A stretch of 64,000 bases of DNA from Paracoccaceae bacterium (GCA_017510335.1 JAFWNM010000014.1:115474-179473); one strand, 5' to 3'. Positions 42,027-51,854 are shown, counted from the stretch's first letter. Translations and numbers: made by a program. The notes: a model not told the origin generated them from the letters alone.

Positions 42027-42989
42027 TTAGGCTGCATCCACAGGTTGGGCAAGCCGGACAGCGGTTTTACCGGGCCACAACCGGGCCGAAGGCATGATCA
42101 GAACCGTGGTGGAATGGGGCGCGCGGATTTCCTCGGCCCCGTCATGCCCGATCAAGGTGCCCTGCGGCAGATGTTCGAACCCGCGCCAGTCTTGCGCAAA
42201 GCGGAAATCGTCGGTTTGAATCGTCACCGGGCCGGAAACTTCGTAAAACCGCATGCTGTCGGGCTTCGGCAAGGGGCGGTGCGTGTCGGCAAAATCCCGG
42301 GGGATGGTTGCAGTTGCCGCAAGAAATGCCAGCGCTGTGTCCAGTGCGATATCGGCGGCAGGCGCTTCCCAATGCTGGCCGCATTCAACCAGCAGCGCGT
42401 TGCGCTGGGACGCGGGGTCGGCAAACGCGGTGTAATCGCGCATCCGCACCCCTTCGGCATGGCCACGGTCGCTGACCACAACTGCAGGCGTGCCAACATC
42501 GCGGGCCAGCGCGCGCCCCTTTTGCAGCGGCCCCGCAATGGTCAGGGGTTCGGTTTTGTGCTGCATCGAATGAATATCCAGCAACAGATCGACACTGTCC
42601 AGCCATGGCCGGATTTCGCGCGCGCGCGCCAGTTCAACGGTCAGCTTGCGGTCTGGATCATCCAGCACATCGGGCGACCACAGGCGGTTGAAATCCTCAT
42701 CCACCCAGCGGCTGGCATTGGGGTCGGCTGCATCAAACGCGTGATAGGCCGCGATGTTGATGAAGGCCAGCGACAGCTTGCCCTGCACCGGACGCACGTT
42801 GTTTCTGAACAGCCAGTCCAGCGCGATGGCCCCGCAAGGTTCATTGCCATGCACAACAGCCGTCACAGCCACATGCGGGCCGGGTTGGCCGCTGTCATAG
42901 GTCCAGACATATGGAATGCCGGTATTGCCGGGCGCATAGGGCGTAATGTCGGGCGGGGTCAGTTCAACAGGATAATCGGCAGTGTTCAT
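42027..42989 (-). CDS. Aspartoacylase/succinylglutamate desuccinylase-like zinc hydrolase (M14 family)
   Basis: A 320-residue enzyme. The zinc site is HGNEPCG (His and Glu) with a later His in LLLDIHSMQH; WVDEDFNRLW is the conserved region. It belongs to the AstE/AspA deacylases that split N-acyl amino acids, but the N-terminal part (SGQPGPHVAVTAVVHGN) also fits other M14 amidases. It overlaps the HutG-like gene by 4 bp and is the last gene of cluster B. Cytoplasmic; no signal. Confidence 0.86.
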   Translation of the reverse strand: MNTADYPVELTPPDITPYAPGNTGIPYVWTYDSGQPGPHVAVTAVVHGNEPCGAIALDWLFRNNVRPVQGKLSLAFINIAAYHAFDAADPNASRWVDEDFNRLWSPDVLDDPDRKLTVELARAREIRPWLDSVDLLLDIHSMQHKTEPLTIAGPLQKGRALARDVGTPAVVVSDRGHAEGVRMRDYTAFADPASQRNALLVECGQHWEAPAADIALDTALAFLAATATIPRDFADTHRPLPKPDSMRFYEVSGPVTIQTDDFRFAQDWRGFEHLPQGTLIGHDGAEEIRAPHSTTVLIMPSARLWPGKTAVRLAQPVDAA

Positions 42990-43858
42990 GCGGTTTGCTT
43001 TCGCGAAGGGTCAGTGACGAACCCGGCCAGATGCACGGCCAGGTCGGACATAAGGGATTGCACAGCGGCGAAACCGTCATTGGGGTCGCGCGTTGCTTCG
43101 TCCATATACAGGCGGCGGTTGATCTCTACCTGCAGGGAATGCCGCCCCGCTGCAGGGTTGCCGTTGGCGCGCACCAGTTCGACCCCCTTATACGGATCGT
43201 TCACGCGGACAGAAAACCCCCGCGCCGCAATAAAGGTGCGCACGGTTTCGGTGAATTCGGGCGCGCAGGTGGTGCCGTCGCGGTCGCCCAACACAAAATC
43301 GGCGCGCGTGGTGCCCGGCGGTTCGGGCGACATGGCGCTGGCGCGGTGGGGCATGGAATGGCAGTTGATGTGCCACACCTGCCCCCAGCGCGCATGCGCA
43401 TTGTCCAGCAAGTCGCGCAGCGCATTCTGATAGGGTTGATGATATGTGGTGATGCGGTGCATCACCTGTTCCGCGGTCAGGGGGCGGTCATACATGGGGG
43501 CACCATCAGGCGGCACGCGGGTCCAGCACAGGCCAATTCCGTCACGGCTTTTGACAGATGGCCGCAGTTCCATGGGCAGGGTGCCGTCAATCTGGGCGGG
43601 GTCCAGATCATCCATCGCGCGGTTGGTGTCCACATAGGCGCGCGGGAACAACGCGTGCAACATCACAGCACCCGCGTCGACTGCGCCGGAAAACAGCGTA
43701 TGGACATGGGTATCTTCGGCCATACGCAACAGGGCGGGGTCAGCGATGGGGCGAAAATCAGCGGGATAATCGGTGCCGGAATGGGGGCTGTCAAACACCA
43801 GCGGCAGATGCTGGGTATCAGCGCCAAGAATTTCCAGCACAGCAGGACCATGCGTCAT
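42986..43858 (-). CDS. N-formylglutamate amidohydrolase family protein (HutG-like)
   Basis: A 290-residue metallohydrolase. Conserved SPHSGTDYP (about residues 22-30), AYVDTNRAMDDLD, WHINCHSMPH and HSLQVEINRRLYMD (about 250-263). The family removes formate from N-formylglutamate; here no other histidine-degradation gene is adjacent, so a related N-acyl substrate is possible. The ATG at 43858 overlaps the ATPase stop by 4 bp; earlier in-frame ATG codons lie inside that gene. Confidence 0.88.
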   Translation of the reverse strand: MTHGPAVLEILGADTQHLPLVFDSPHSGTDYPADFRPIADPALLRMAEDTHVHTLFSGAVDAGAVMLHALFPRAYVDTNRAMDDLDPAQIDGTLPMELRPSVKSRDGIGLCWTRVPPDGAPMYDRPLTAEQVMHRITTYHQPYQNALRDLLDNAHARWGQVWHINCHSMPHRASAMSPEPPGTTRADFVLGDRDGTTCAPEFTETVRTFIAARGFSVRVNDPYKGVELVRANGNPAAGRHSLQVEINRRLYMDEATRDPNDGFAAVQSLMSDLAVHLAGFVTDPSRKQTA

Positions 43859-44856
43859 GCGACACCCCCATCTTCCAGATGACAGGCCACGGCGCGCGGG
43901 CCAGTATGGCGCAGGGCTGGAACCTCGCGCGAACAGCGCGGCCCCGCGAAGGGGCAGCGCGTGTGAAAATGGCACCCGGGCGGCGGGTTCATGGGCGATG
44001 GAATTTCGCCCTTGATCGGTTCAAACCGGCGCTTTTCGAATGACAGGCGCGGCACTTCGGCCAGCAGCGCCTGTGTATAGGGGTGGCGCGCATCGGCATA
44101 CAGCGCCTCGGTCGGGGCAATTTCAACAACGCGGCCCAGATACAGTATTACCACGCGGTCAGAAATATGTTCAACCACACCCAGATCATGGCTGATGAAC
44201 AGATAGGCCAGCCCCAATTCCCGGCGCAGCCGCATGAACAGGTTAAGCACTTGCGCCTGAATGGACACATCCAGCGCGGCCACGGATTCATCACAGATCA
44301 GGAATTGCGGACTGACAGCCAAGGCGCGCGCAATCACGATGCGCTGGCGTTGCCCGCCCGAAAACTGGTGCGGATAGCGGTCGCCCGCCGTAGGTTCCAG
44401 CCCCACACGTTCCAGCATCTGCGCCACGAACTCGCGCGCCTGCGCCTGTGTGATGATGCCATGATAAACCGGCGCTTCGGAAATGATGTCCCGCACCCGC
44501 ATCCGCGGATTGAGCGAGGACATGGGATCTTGAAAGATCATCTGGATCTGCAGCGCCGCCGCCGTGGTTTCGGCGCGGTTGCGGGTGGTGATGTCCGCCC
44601 CTTCAAACCGGATTGTGCCATCTGTCGGTGGCAGCAACCCTGCGATCATCCGGCCAATGGTGGATTTGCCGGACCCGGATTCCCCCACCAGCCCCACCAC
44701 TTCGCCGGGGGCGACGCTGAAACTGACATTGTCAACCGCATGCACAGTGGCGGGTTCATGCCCCATGCCCATACGCGCGGCCAGCCGCGCGGCCATGTCA
44801 TGATCCTCGCGGAAGCGTTTTGACAGATTGGAGATTTCGATCAGCGCATCGGTCAT
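43855..44856 (-). CDS. Peptide-type ABC transporter ATPase, DppF type (cluster B)
   Basis: A 333-residue ATPase. Walker A GESGSGKST, signature FSGGQRQR, Walker B FLICDESVAALD, switch His in ISHDLGVV; the oligopeptide C-terminal Cys motif is present (CHFHTRCPFAGPRCSRE). Its start at 44856 was chosen because it overlaps the preceding gene by 4 bp. Couples ATP to the two cluster B permeases. Confidence 0.93.
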   Translation of the reverse strand: MTDALIEISNLSKRFREDHDMAARLAARMGMGHEPATVHAVDNVSFSVAPGEVVGLVGESGSGKSTIGRMIAGLLPPTDGTIRFEGADITTRNRAETTAAALQIQMIFQDPMSSLNPRMRVRDIISEAPVYHGIITQAQAREFVAQMLERVGLEPTAGDRYPHQFSGGQRQRIVIARALAVSPQFLICDESVAALDVSIQAQVLNLFMRLRRELGLAYLFISHDLGVVEHISDRVVILYLGRVVEIAPTEALYADARHPYTQALLAEVPRLSFEKRRFEPIKGEIPSPMNPPPGCHFHTRCPFAGPRCSREVPALRHTGPRAVACHLEDGGVA

Positions 44857-45833
44857 TGTGCCACCTCGGACTTGCGCATGGGGTGGATGCAGCGAGCCAT
44901 CTGGCCTGTGGGCATTTCGCGCGCAGGCTGTTGCGCGCGGCACGCATCGGTCGCGTTGGGGCAGCGCGGGCGAAATGCACAGCCTTCGGGCAGGTCCAGC
45001 AAGGGCGGTGTCATCCCCGGAATCTGCGCCAGATCAACCCCGCGCTTGTTGCGGCTGGGAATCGATTCAATCAACCCGTGCGTATAGGGGTGCGCGGGGT
45101 GGCGCAACACAGTTGCCGCGCGCCCCTGCTCGACCACGCGGCCCGCATACATCACGGCAATATTGTCTGCCAGACTGGACACCACACTCAGGTCATGGGT
45201 CACCCATATCAGCGCGGTGCCGCTGGTTTCGGCCAGTTTTTGCACTTCGGCCAGAATTTGGGCCTGAATGGTGACATCAAGCGCAGTTGTCGGTTCATCT
45301 GCAACAATCACTTCGGGGTCGTGCAACAGCGCAATGGCAATGGCCACCCGCTGGCGCATACCGCCCGAAAACTGGTGCGGATAGGCGTCCATGCGTTCTG
45401 CAGGGGACGGGATGCCCACGCGCGCCAGCGTTGCAAGACAGCGTTCGCGTGCGGCCTGTTTGCTGATATCGACATGCGCCTGCACTGCCTCGATCATCTG
45501 GGTAGAGATTTTCAGCACCGGGTTCAATGTCATCATCGGGTCTTGAAAGATCATGGCGATATGGCGGCCACGGATGGCCTGCCATTCACGTTCACTCAGG
45601 TTGGCAAGGTCGCGCCCCTGATACAGGATGCGCCCGTCCACAATGCGCCCCGGCTTGTCCACCATGCCCATGATCGAAAAGCCGGTGACAGTCTTGCCAG
45701 ACCCGCTTTCGCCCACCAGCCCCATCACCTCGCCACGGTTCACCGAAAAGCTGACACCGTCCACAGCAGGAACCACGCCTGCGCGGGTGAAGAAATGGGT
45801 TTTCAGGTTTTCTACCTGCAAAACAGCAGTCAT
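44853..45833 (-). CDS. Peptide-type ABC transporter ATPase, DppD type (cluster B)
   Basis: A 326-residue ATPase with Walker A GESGSGKT, signature FSGGMRQR, Walker [13 protein letters not shown] and a C-terminal Cys zone ([19 protein letters not shown]). Starts one base after the DppC-type gene on the same strand. Third to fourth gene of the cluster B importer. Confidence 0.93.
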   Translation of the reverse strand: MTAVLQVENLKTHFFTRAGVVPAVDGVSFSVNRGEVMGLVGESGSGKTVTGFSIMGMVDKPGRIVDGRILYQGRDLANLSEREWQAIRGRHIAMIFQDPMMTLNPVLKISTQMIEAVQAHVDISKQAARERCLATLARVGIPSPAERMDAYPHQFSGGMRQRVAIAIALLHDPEVIVADEPTTALDVTIQAQILAEVQKLAETSGTALIWVTHDLSVVSSLADNIAVMYAGRVVEQGRAATVLRHPAHPYTHGLIESIPSRNKRGVDLAQIPGMTPPLLDLPEGCAFRPRCPNATDACRAQQPAREMPTGQMARCIHPMRKSEVAQ

Positions 45834-45834
45834 A

Positions 45835-46758
45835 TCAGCGCCTCAGACGGGGGTTAAGGACATCGCGCAACTGGTCGCCCACCAGATTGATGGCAACAAT
45901 GGCGATCAGCAGCGCAATACCGGGATAGACGCTGATCCAGTAAGCGCCCGACAGAAGGTAGGAATACCCGTTCGCAATCAGCAGGCCCAGCGACGGTTCA
46001 GTGACCGGCACCCCCACCCCAAGGAAGGACAGGGTCGCTTCCAGTGCGATGGCCTGCGCGATTTGCACAGTGGCCACCACAATCAACGGCGGCAATGTGT
46101 TGGGCAACAAATGGCGGAACATCACCCGCGCGTGGCCCAGCCCTAGCCCGCGCGCAGCGGCAATATAGTCGCGCTGGCGTTCCACAAGGGCCGAACCGCG
46201 CACTGTGCGCGCGTAATAGGCCCATTGCACGATCACCAGCGCAATGATCACCTTGTCCACACCCTTGCCCAGAATGGCCAGCAGGATCAACGCCACCAGA
46301 ATGGCAGGAAACGACAATTGCAGGTCCACCACACGCATGATCAGCGTATCAATGCGCCCGCCGAAATAGGCCGCGGTGATGCCCATCGCCATGCCAATGG
46401 CCAGCGCGCACAAGGTGGCAGTAACCGCGACCAGAAGACTCATCCGCAGGCCATAGATGATGGCCGACAACATGTCGCGGCCCTGCGGGTCAGTGCCCAG
46501 CCAATAGGTCATACCCCCGAAGGATTCCGACCCCGGACGCATGTTGTTGTCCATGATGGACAGTTGCGACAGGTCATAGGGGTTCTGCGGCGTAATCCAG
46601 GGCGCGAATACCGCCGCCAGCACCATGGCCACCATCATCACAAGCCCGATCATCGCAAGCGGGCTGCCTGCGAAATCCAGCATGGCCGCGCGCAACGGGC
46701 TGACAGCGGCTTTCTTGGGGGCCTTTTCTTCGGGGGCGGGAATTGGAATATTGGTCAT
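45835..46758 (-). CDS. ABC permease, DppC type (cluster B)
   Basis: A 307-residue permease. A Lys/Pro-rich cytoplasmic N-terminus precedes six helices; LGTDPQGRDMLSAIIYGLRM and the EAA loop (YIAAARGLGLGHARVMFRHL) are diagnostic. Its ATG overlaps the DppB-type gene stop by 4 bp. Pairs with the 46755-47735 permease. Confidence 0.93.
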   Translation of the reverse strand: MTNIPIPAPEEKAPKKAAVSPLRAAMLDFAGSPLAMIGLVMMVAMVLAAVFAPWITPQNPYDLSQLSIMDNNMRPGSESFGGMTYWLGTDPQGRDMLSAIIYGLRMSLLVAVTATLCALAIGMAMGITAAYFGGRIDTLIMRVVDLQLSFPAILVALILLAILGKGVDKVIIALVIVQWAYYARTVRGSALVERQRDYIAAARGLGLGHARVMFRHLLPNTLPPLIVVATVQIAQAIALEATLSFLGVGVPVTEPSLGLLIANGYSYLLSGAYWISVYPGIALLIAIVAINLVGDQLRDVLNPRLRR

Positions 46759-47735
46759 GACGTGCCCCGTTGTGCCAGCCGAACGCGGGGATCAAGCACT
46801 GAATACAGCAGATCCACCAGAAAATTGATCAGCACGAAAAGGAAAACAATCAGCATCAGATAGGCCACAATCACAGGGCGGTCCAACCTGTTGATGCTGT
46901 CGATCAGCAGCTTGCCCATGCCGGGCCATGCGAACACGGTTTCTGTCACCACCGCAAACGCGATCATGGACCCCAGTTCCAGCCCAAGAATGGTCACAAC
47001 CGGAATCATGATGTTTTTCAGCACATGAACCAGCACCACACGGCGGTGTGACAGCCCCTTGGCGCGGGCAAATTTGATGTAGTCCTGCATCATAACCTCG
47101 CGCGTTCCCGCACGCGCCAGCCGGATGACCAGCGCCATCTTGAACAAGGCAAGGTTGAACGCCGGAAGCAGCATGTGTTTCAGCCCGTCCGCATTCAGGA
47201 AACTGACACGCATGCCCAGAAATTCGGTCGTCTCTCCGCGTCCGCCTGCGGGCAGCCAGCCCAGAAATACCGCGAATATCAGGATCATCATCAAGCCTTG
47301 CCAGAAATTCGGCAAACTGAACCCCAGAATGGACCCTGCCATGATGCCCCGTCCGGTGACTGTGTCGGGCTTCAGGCCCGCAATCACGCCCAGCGGCACA
47401 CCCAGCACGATGGCCAGCACCAGCGCAAACAGCGCCAGTTCCATGGTCGCGGGCAGGCGTTGCAAAATGACAGACATGGCGCTTTCACCATAAACGAAAG
47501 ACCGGCCAAAATCGCCTTGCAACAGATTGCTGAAATAGACCCAGAATTGTTCCCAAAGGGGGCGGTCCAGTCCCATCCGTTCCATGACCTCCAGACGCTG
47601 ACGCTCGGTCGCTTCCGGGTTGATCAGGATGTCAACGGGATTGCCGATCGCATAGACGCCGACAAAGACCAGCACCGCCATTGCAATCACGGCAAGCAGG
47701 CTTTGGCCCAGACGCCGAAGCAGATAAGCCACCAT
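46755..47735 (-). CDS. ABC permease, DppB type (cluster B)
   Basis: A 326-residue permease starting MVAYLLRRLGQSLLAVIAMA, with the long periplasmic loop and the EAA-like IKFARAKGLSHRRVVLVHVL. I set the start at 47735, after GGAG; the open frame to 47756 adds seven residues only. It lies 75 bp downstream of the binding protein gene; the gap contains a strong hairpin. Confidence 0.92.
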   Translation of the reverse strand: MVAYLLRRLGQSLLAVIAMAVLVFVGVYAIGNPVDILINPEATERQRLEVMERMGLDRPLWEQFWVYFSNLLQGDFGRSFVYGESAMSVILQRLPATMELALFALVLAIVLGVPLGVIAGLKPDTVTGRGIMAGSILGFSLPNFWQGLMMILIFAVFLGWLPAGGRGETTEFLGMRVSFLNADGLKHMLLPAFNLALFKMALVIRLARAGTREVMMQDYIKFARAKGLSHRRVVLVHVLKNIMIPVVTILGLELGSMIAFAVVTETVFAWPGMGKLLIDSINRLDRPVIVAYLMLIVFLFVLINFLVDLLYSVLDPRVRLAQRGTS

Positions 47736-47765
47736 GATGATATTCTCCGCTGGCAAAATAAAAAT

Positions 47766-47793
47766 GATGCGCCGGGGTCAGACCCGGCGCATC
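47766..47793 (-). terminator. Hairpin between SBP and permease genes (cluster B)
   Basis: GATGCGCCGGG (47766-47776) and CCCGGCGCATC (47783-47793), perfect 11-bp arms with a 6-base loop, lie between the SBP stop and the permease start. As in cluster A, it probably holds back read-through and stabilises the SBP message. Confidence 0.6.
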
Positions 47794-47809
47794 GTGTGAC
47801 AACACGCGA

Positions 47810-49420
47810 TCAGTCAGCGCGCAAGACTGCGGAACCGATGGTGTACTGGTCTGCGCGGGCTTCATATTCCAGACCGGGGGCCAGTGCCCAGGTGGTCAGT
47901 TCGTAATGAATGGGCACAATGGCGAATGTGTCCATCGCCAATGCGCTGGCCTGACGCAGCAAATCCTCGCGGGCGCTGTCATCGACAGTGCGCAGCGCTT
48001 CTACCAGCAGGTCGTCGATTTCCGTGTTGGAATGGCGGGCAAGGTTGGTGCCGCCAAGGCTGCGGTCAGGGTCGCGGGTGGCCACCAACGCGCCCAGCGG
48101 TGACGACATTTCGCCGGTGCCAGCCCCCCAGCCCGCAAGGAACGCGGAGAAGTTGAAACCGTTGCGATCCGCGATGAAGGCCGAGAAGGTCTTGGCGTCC
48201 ACTTCGGTGCGCACGCCCACTTGCGTCCACATCTGGGCCACTGCCTGCGAAATTGCGCCATCGTTGATGTAGCGGTCATTCGGTGTGCCCAGAATAATCT
48301 GGAACCCGTCCGGATAGCCGGCTTCCGCCAGCAATTCGCGGGCGCGGTCGGGGTCATAGGGAATGGCCGGACGGTCGGGGTTGGTGCCGAACATCGGCGC
48401 AGGCAGCAATTCGCCCGCAGGTTCCGACAGGCCCAGCATCAGCCGTTCCTGAATTGCAACGCGGTCAATGGCCAGCGCAAGCGCTTCGCGCACGCGGGCG
48501 TCCTGCAGCGGGTTGGTGTCGCCCGAAATACCCGGTGTGGGGGCTTCACCCTGATCCAGCGCGATATAGATAACGCGGTTGGACAGACCAGACGCAATCA
48601 CGAACCCGTCACCTTCGATGCGGGCAATATCCTGTGTCGGGGGGTTTTCGATCATATGCACATCACCCGCCAGCAAGGCCGCAACGCGTGCGCCCGCATT
48701 GGTCAGCGGACGCATGACGATCTGTTCCCATGCGGGCGCGTCGCCAAAATAGCTGTCATTGCGTGTCAGGCGCAGCTCCTCGCCGCGGATATAGGCATCA
48801 AGGGTATAGGGGCCGGTGCCAATGGCAAAGGCAGGGTCGTTGAATTCAGCCGATGCAGGCGCATCGCCGACACCTGTGCACCCGTCAGTGCTGAACGTCA
48901 GATCATCCTCTGCACCCGACACACTGGCCGAAATAATGCCGAAGGTTGAAAGCTGGTTGGGCAGCAAGGGCGCGGGGCCGTCAGTGGTCACAATCAAGGT
49001 GTGATCGTCCTCTGCCTCCAGCCCGGCGATTGCGCGGGTATACAGGGTAAAGGGCGACGGCGCATCCGGCACCAGCGGAATGCGGCACACCGTGTAGATT
49101 ACGTCGCGCGCCGTAAACGGCGCCCCGTTAGAGAAGGTCACGTCTTCGCGCAGCGTGATCCGCCAAGTGGTGTCGTCGATCGCCTCCCACTCTGTTGCAA
49201 GGCCCGGTTCCAGCAGCTGGTTTGCATCCTGCGCGATAAGCGGTGTGAAGATATGGCGGGCCAGCGCGTTGTTCGGCCCAAGGTTGTGGTAATGCGGGTC
49301 AACCGATGTGGGTTCGGACGCAAGCCCGATGCGCAAAGTGTCGGCGCCGGCAACGCCAGCCGAAAGCGCAAGCGCCGCGCTCGCGGACATCAGAAAGGCA
49401 CGTGATGAAGTATTGGGCAT
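47810..49420 (-). CDS. Periplasmic dipeptide-type binding protein (cluster B)
   Basis: A 536-residue SBP_bac_5 protein. Signal peptide from MPNTSSRAFLMSASAALALS to about residue 27. Core motifs: LRIGLASEPTSVDPHYHNL, WRITLREDVTFSNGAPFTAR and the DGFQIILGTPNDRYINDGA segment. GGGAG stands seven bases before the ATG. The gene diverges from the LysR gene. It is the first gene of the cluster B transcription unit reading to 42027. Confidence 0.93.
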   Translation of the reverse strand: MPNTSSRAFLMSASAALALSAGVAGADTLRIGLASEPTSVDPHYHNLGPNNALARHIFTPLIAQDANQLLEPGLATEWEAIDDTTWRITLREDVTFSNGAPFTARDVIYTVCRIPLVPDAPSPFTLYTRAIAGLEAEDDHTLIVTTDGPAPLLPNQLSTFGIISASVSGAEDDLTFSTDGCTGVGDAPASAEFNDPAFAIGTGPYTLDAYIRGEELRLTRNDSYFGDAPAWEQIVMRPLTNAGARVAALLAGDVHMIENPPTQDIARIEGDGFVIASGLSNRVIYIALDQGEAPTPGISGDTNPLQDARVREALALAIDRVAIQERLMLGLSEPAGELLPAPMFGTNPDRPAIPYDPDRARELLAEAGYPDGFQIILGTPNDRYINDGAISQAVAQMWTQVGVRTEVDAKTFSAFIADRNGFNFSAFLAGWGAGTGEMSSPLGALVATRDPDRSLGGTNLARHSNTEIDDLLVEALRTVDDSAREDLLRQASALAMDTFAIVPIHYELTTWALAPGLEYEARADQYTIGSAVLRAD

Positions 49421-49532
49421 TGATAACTCCCTGTTTGCGATTCTCGCACGCGGGACGTGCGGCATCATCTTTGTCTTTTGACAGAACGACCTGTGGCAGT
49501 GCATGACCGGCAACAGTCCGCCCTTGCGTTAA

Positions 49533-49555
49533 ATGCTATGATGCATTAAAAGCAT
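49533..49555. promoter_or_regulatory. Probable LysR operator in the divergent region
   Basis: ATGCT (49533-49537) and AGCAT (49551-49555) form an inverted repeat of 5-bp arms with 13 bases between. It lies between divergent SBP and LysR genes, where a LysR-type T-N11-A-like site is expected, and the region is AT-rich. Assigned by position. Confidence 0.5.
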
Positions 49556-49598
49556 TGTAAATAGAAAACATCATAACCAAAACGCATAGGCGACGGCG

Positions 49599-50531
49599 GT
49601 GCCTGAAGATACCAGCAAAATTGACGGGTCCGACATACGACTGCGGGAATTGCGGGTCTTGCGTGCAATTGTCACCGCAGGAACCACGACCGCGGCAGCG
49701 GATATGCTGGGAATTTCGCAGCCTGCGGTCAGCCGCGCATTGGCGCAACTGGAAGAACGTCTTGGACGGGTGCTGTTTTCGCGCGAGGGGGGCCGCCTGT
49801 TGCCCACAGCCGAAGCGCTGGGTGTGGATGCAGAACTTGACATCCTGTTCAAGGTGCTGGCCCGCATCGAAAACCCGGACCGGCGCGCCCCTGACCCGAC
49901 TGTGCCGTTACGGATTGCGGCCCCCCCCACCATCGCGCATCGCTTCTTGCCCGGCCCGGTTGCAGATTTCGCGCGCCATTTTCCTGACCAGAATATCCTG
50001 ATTGATGTGCTGTCCAGCGATGTTCTGGTCACGCAGGTGGCCGAAGGACGCGTGGACATTGCCCTGTCCGATGCCGAACCCAACCACGCTGCGGTCCGTG
50101 TGGAACCGTTTCGCGATTCCCATGTCGTATGTCTGATGAAACGCGACCATCCTTTGGCGTCAAAAACGGTTATTCGCCCCGAAGATCTGGACGGGCGCGC
50201 CTATGTTGCGCAAACCCGCCGCCATTCGGCACGGGTGGCCAAGGATCGTGCGCTGGCCGCCGCCGGGGTGCAACCGCGCATCACAATCGAAACGGCAACT
50301 GTGGTATCGGCGGCGGAACTGGTGCGCGAAGGGTTGGGGGTTGCGCTGATCAACCCTTTCCCCACAGCGCTGCGGCTGGATGCCAGCCTGACCACGCGCC
50401 CGTTCGAACCCAGGATCACACTGCAAACCAGCTTTCTTTCCCCTGCGGACATCCGCCATTCGTCGGCCACGCTGGCCTTCATGGCCATGGTGCGCGCGCG
50501 GGTCAACCAAACCCAAACCGGAGAATTCTGA
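49599..50531 (+). CDS. LysR-family transcriptional regulator
   Basis: A 310-residue regulator from GTG 49599. N-terminal winged helix (residues about 12-72, TTAAADMLGISQPAVSRALA). Effector domain 95-300 (VPLRIAAPPTIAHRFLPGP). It diverges from the cluster B binding-protein gene, so it likely controls both that importer and the deacylase gene to its right, whose start overlaps its stop by 1 bp. Confidence 0.9.
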   Translation: MPEDTSKIDGSDIRLRELRVLRAIVTAGTTTAAADMLGISQPAVSRALAQLEERLGRVLFSREGGRLLPTAEALGVDAELDILFKVLARIENPDRRAPDPTVPLRIAAPPTIAHRFLPGPVADFARHFPDQNILIDVLSSDVLVTQVAEGRVDIALSDAEPNHAAVRVEPFRDSHVVCLMKRDHPLASKTVIRPEDLDGRAYVAQTRRHSARVAKDRALAAAGVQPRITIETATVVSAAELVREGLGVALINPFPTALRLDASLTTRPFEPRITLQTSFLSPADIRHSSATLAFMAMVRARVNQTQTGEF

Positions 50532-51688
50532 TGCCAAGCGCCGCCACGCGGACCGCCCTGGAAGCCCTGATCGGTTTCGATACAACCAGCCGCAATTCCA
50601 ACCTGCCCTTGATGGACTGGGCACAGGACTGGCTGACCAGCCATGGCGCGACCTGCCGCCGCGTGTATGATGCAACCGGAACCAAGGCAAACTTATGGGC
50701 AACATTCGGCCCCGCGGATGTGCCGGGCTGGGTGCTGTCGGGCCATACGGACACTGTGCCGGTGGACGGACAGGACTGGAGCGTGGACCCTTTTCGCCTG
50801 ACGGAACGTGACGGCCTGTTCTATGGGCGCGGCACCTGCGACATGAAAGGGTTTATCGCGTGTTGTCTGGGGCTTGCGCCTGTTCTGGGCCAGACACCGC
50901 TGGCACGCCCCGTGCATCTGGCCTTGTCCTATGACGAAGAAGTGGGGTGTCTGGGGGTGCGCGAATTGCTGCAAATGGTCATGGCCGAACCCGTGCAACC
51001 CATGGCCTGCATCGTGGGCGAACCCACGCTGATGCAGGTGTGCATCGGCCATAAGACAAAACGCAGCTTGCGCGCCACCTTCACGGGCACCGCGGGCCAT
51101 TCGTCGCGCGCGCCGCAATTTGTCAACGCTGTCGAATATGGCGCGCGTCTGATTGCGCATATGCAGTCCATCGGCGTGCGGCTGGCCACCAAGGGGTTGC
51201 GCGATCCCTTGTATGACACCCCCCACAGCACGGCCCATGTCGGCACAGCCCATGGCGGGACGGCCTTGAACATTGTTCCCGCACGCTTCGTCACCGATTT
51301 CGAATTCCGCGTTCTGACACAAGAAGACGCCGATGCCCTGGTAGAGGAGGTGCGCAGCTTCATTAACGACGAATTGCTGCCCGAAATGCAGCGCACCGAT
51401 CCCGCCGCGGCTGTCGATCTTGAACTGACCTCGTTCTACCCGGGCTTGGATACCGCCGTGGATGCCCCCGTCGCCGTGACCGCGCGCAGGCTTGCCAACC
51501 GAAATGACAGCATCAAGGTTGCCTTCGGCACCGAAGGCGGCTTGTTTCACGAAATGGCGAATATTCCGACGGTCGTTTGCGGACCAGGCTCCATTGGGCA
51601 GGCGCATCAGGCGGATGAATTCATCGCCGCCGCACAACTGGACGCTTGCGAACGGTTCCTGCGCGGCATCGTTGAGGAGTGCCTCTGA
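50531..51688 (+). CDS. M20-family deacylase (ArgE/acetylornithine deacetylase-like)
   Basis: A 385-residue zinc hydrolase with the M20 sites: SGHTDTVPVDGQDWSVDPF (about residues 69-87), GRGTCDMKGF, DEEVGCLG with the catalytic Glu, and GEPTLM. Such enzymes cleave N-acyl amino acids, best known for N-acetylornithine. Co-transcribed with the LysR gene and next to the HutG and M14 hydrolases, it should belong to the same catabolic system, although its product could equally be the arginine precursor ornithine. Start ATG 50531 overlaps the LysR stop. Confidence 0.9.
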   Translation: MPSAATRTALEALIGFDTTSRNSNLPLMDWAQDWLTSHGATCRRVYDATGTKANLWATFGPADVPGWVLSGHTDTVPVDGQDWSVDPFRLTERDGLFYGRGTCDMKGFIACCLGLAPVLGQTPLARPVHLALSYDEEVGCLGVRELLQMVMAEPVQPMACIVGEPTLMQVCIGHKTKRSLRATFTGTAGHSSRAPQFVNAVEYGARLIAHMQSIGVRLATKGLRDPLYDTPHSTAHVGTAHGGTALNIVPARFVTDFEFRVLTQEDADALVEEVRSFINDELLPEMQRTDPAAAVDLELTSFYPGLDTAVDAPVAVTARRLANRNDSIKVAFGTEGGLFHEMANIPTVVCGPGSIGQAHQADEFIAAAQLDACERFLRGIVEECL

Positions 51689-51854
51689 CCTTCCGGGAAG
51701 AACCGGCGGCGCGGGGGCATCGTCATGTCATCTTAGGCAAAGTCAAGAATGCCGCCCGCCAGTGCGACCGCATTGGGCACCACAAAAATGGCCTGTGCAG
51801 CGTCGTTCTGGCGTGTTCTTTTCCGAACAACGCTATGACCGTCTGGCGCATGTT
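51689..51854 (+). other. Intergenic region with no identified gene
   Basis: Downstream of the ArgE gene, before the dispersed repeat. Short open frames with no ribosome-binding site were rejected. Confidence 0.4.

Noticed and set aside
41832-43430. Forward open frame of 532 codons over the M14 and HutG-like genes
   Set aside because: The reverse strand contains two clear hydrolases with overlapping ends; the forward sequence has no family features.
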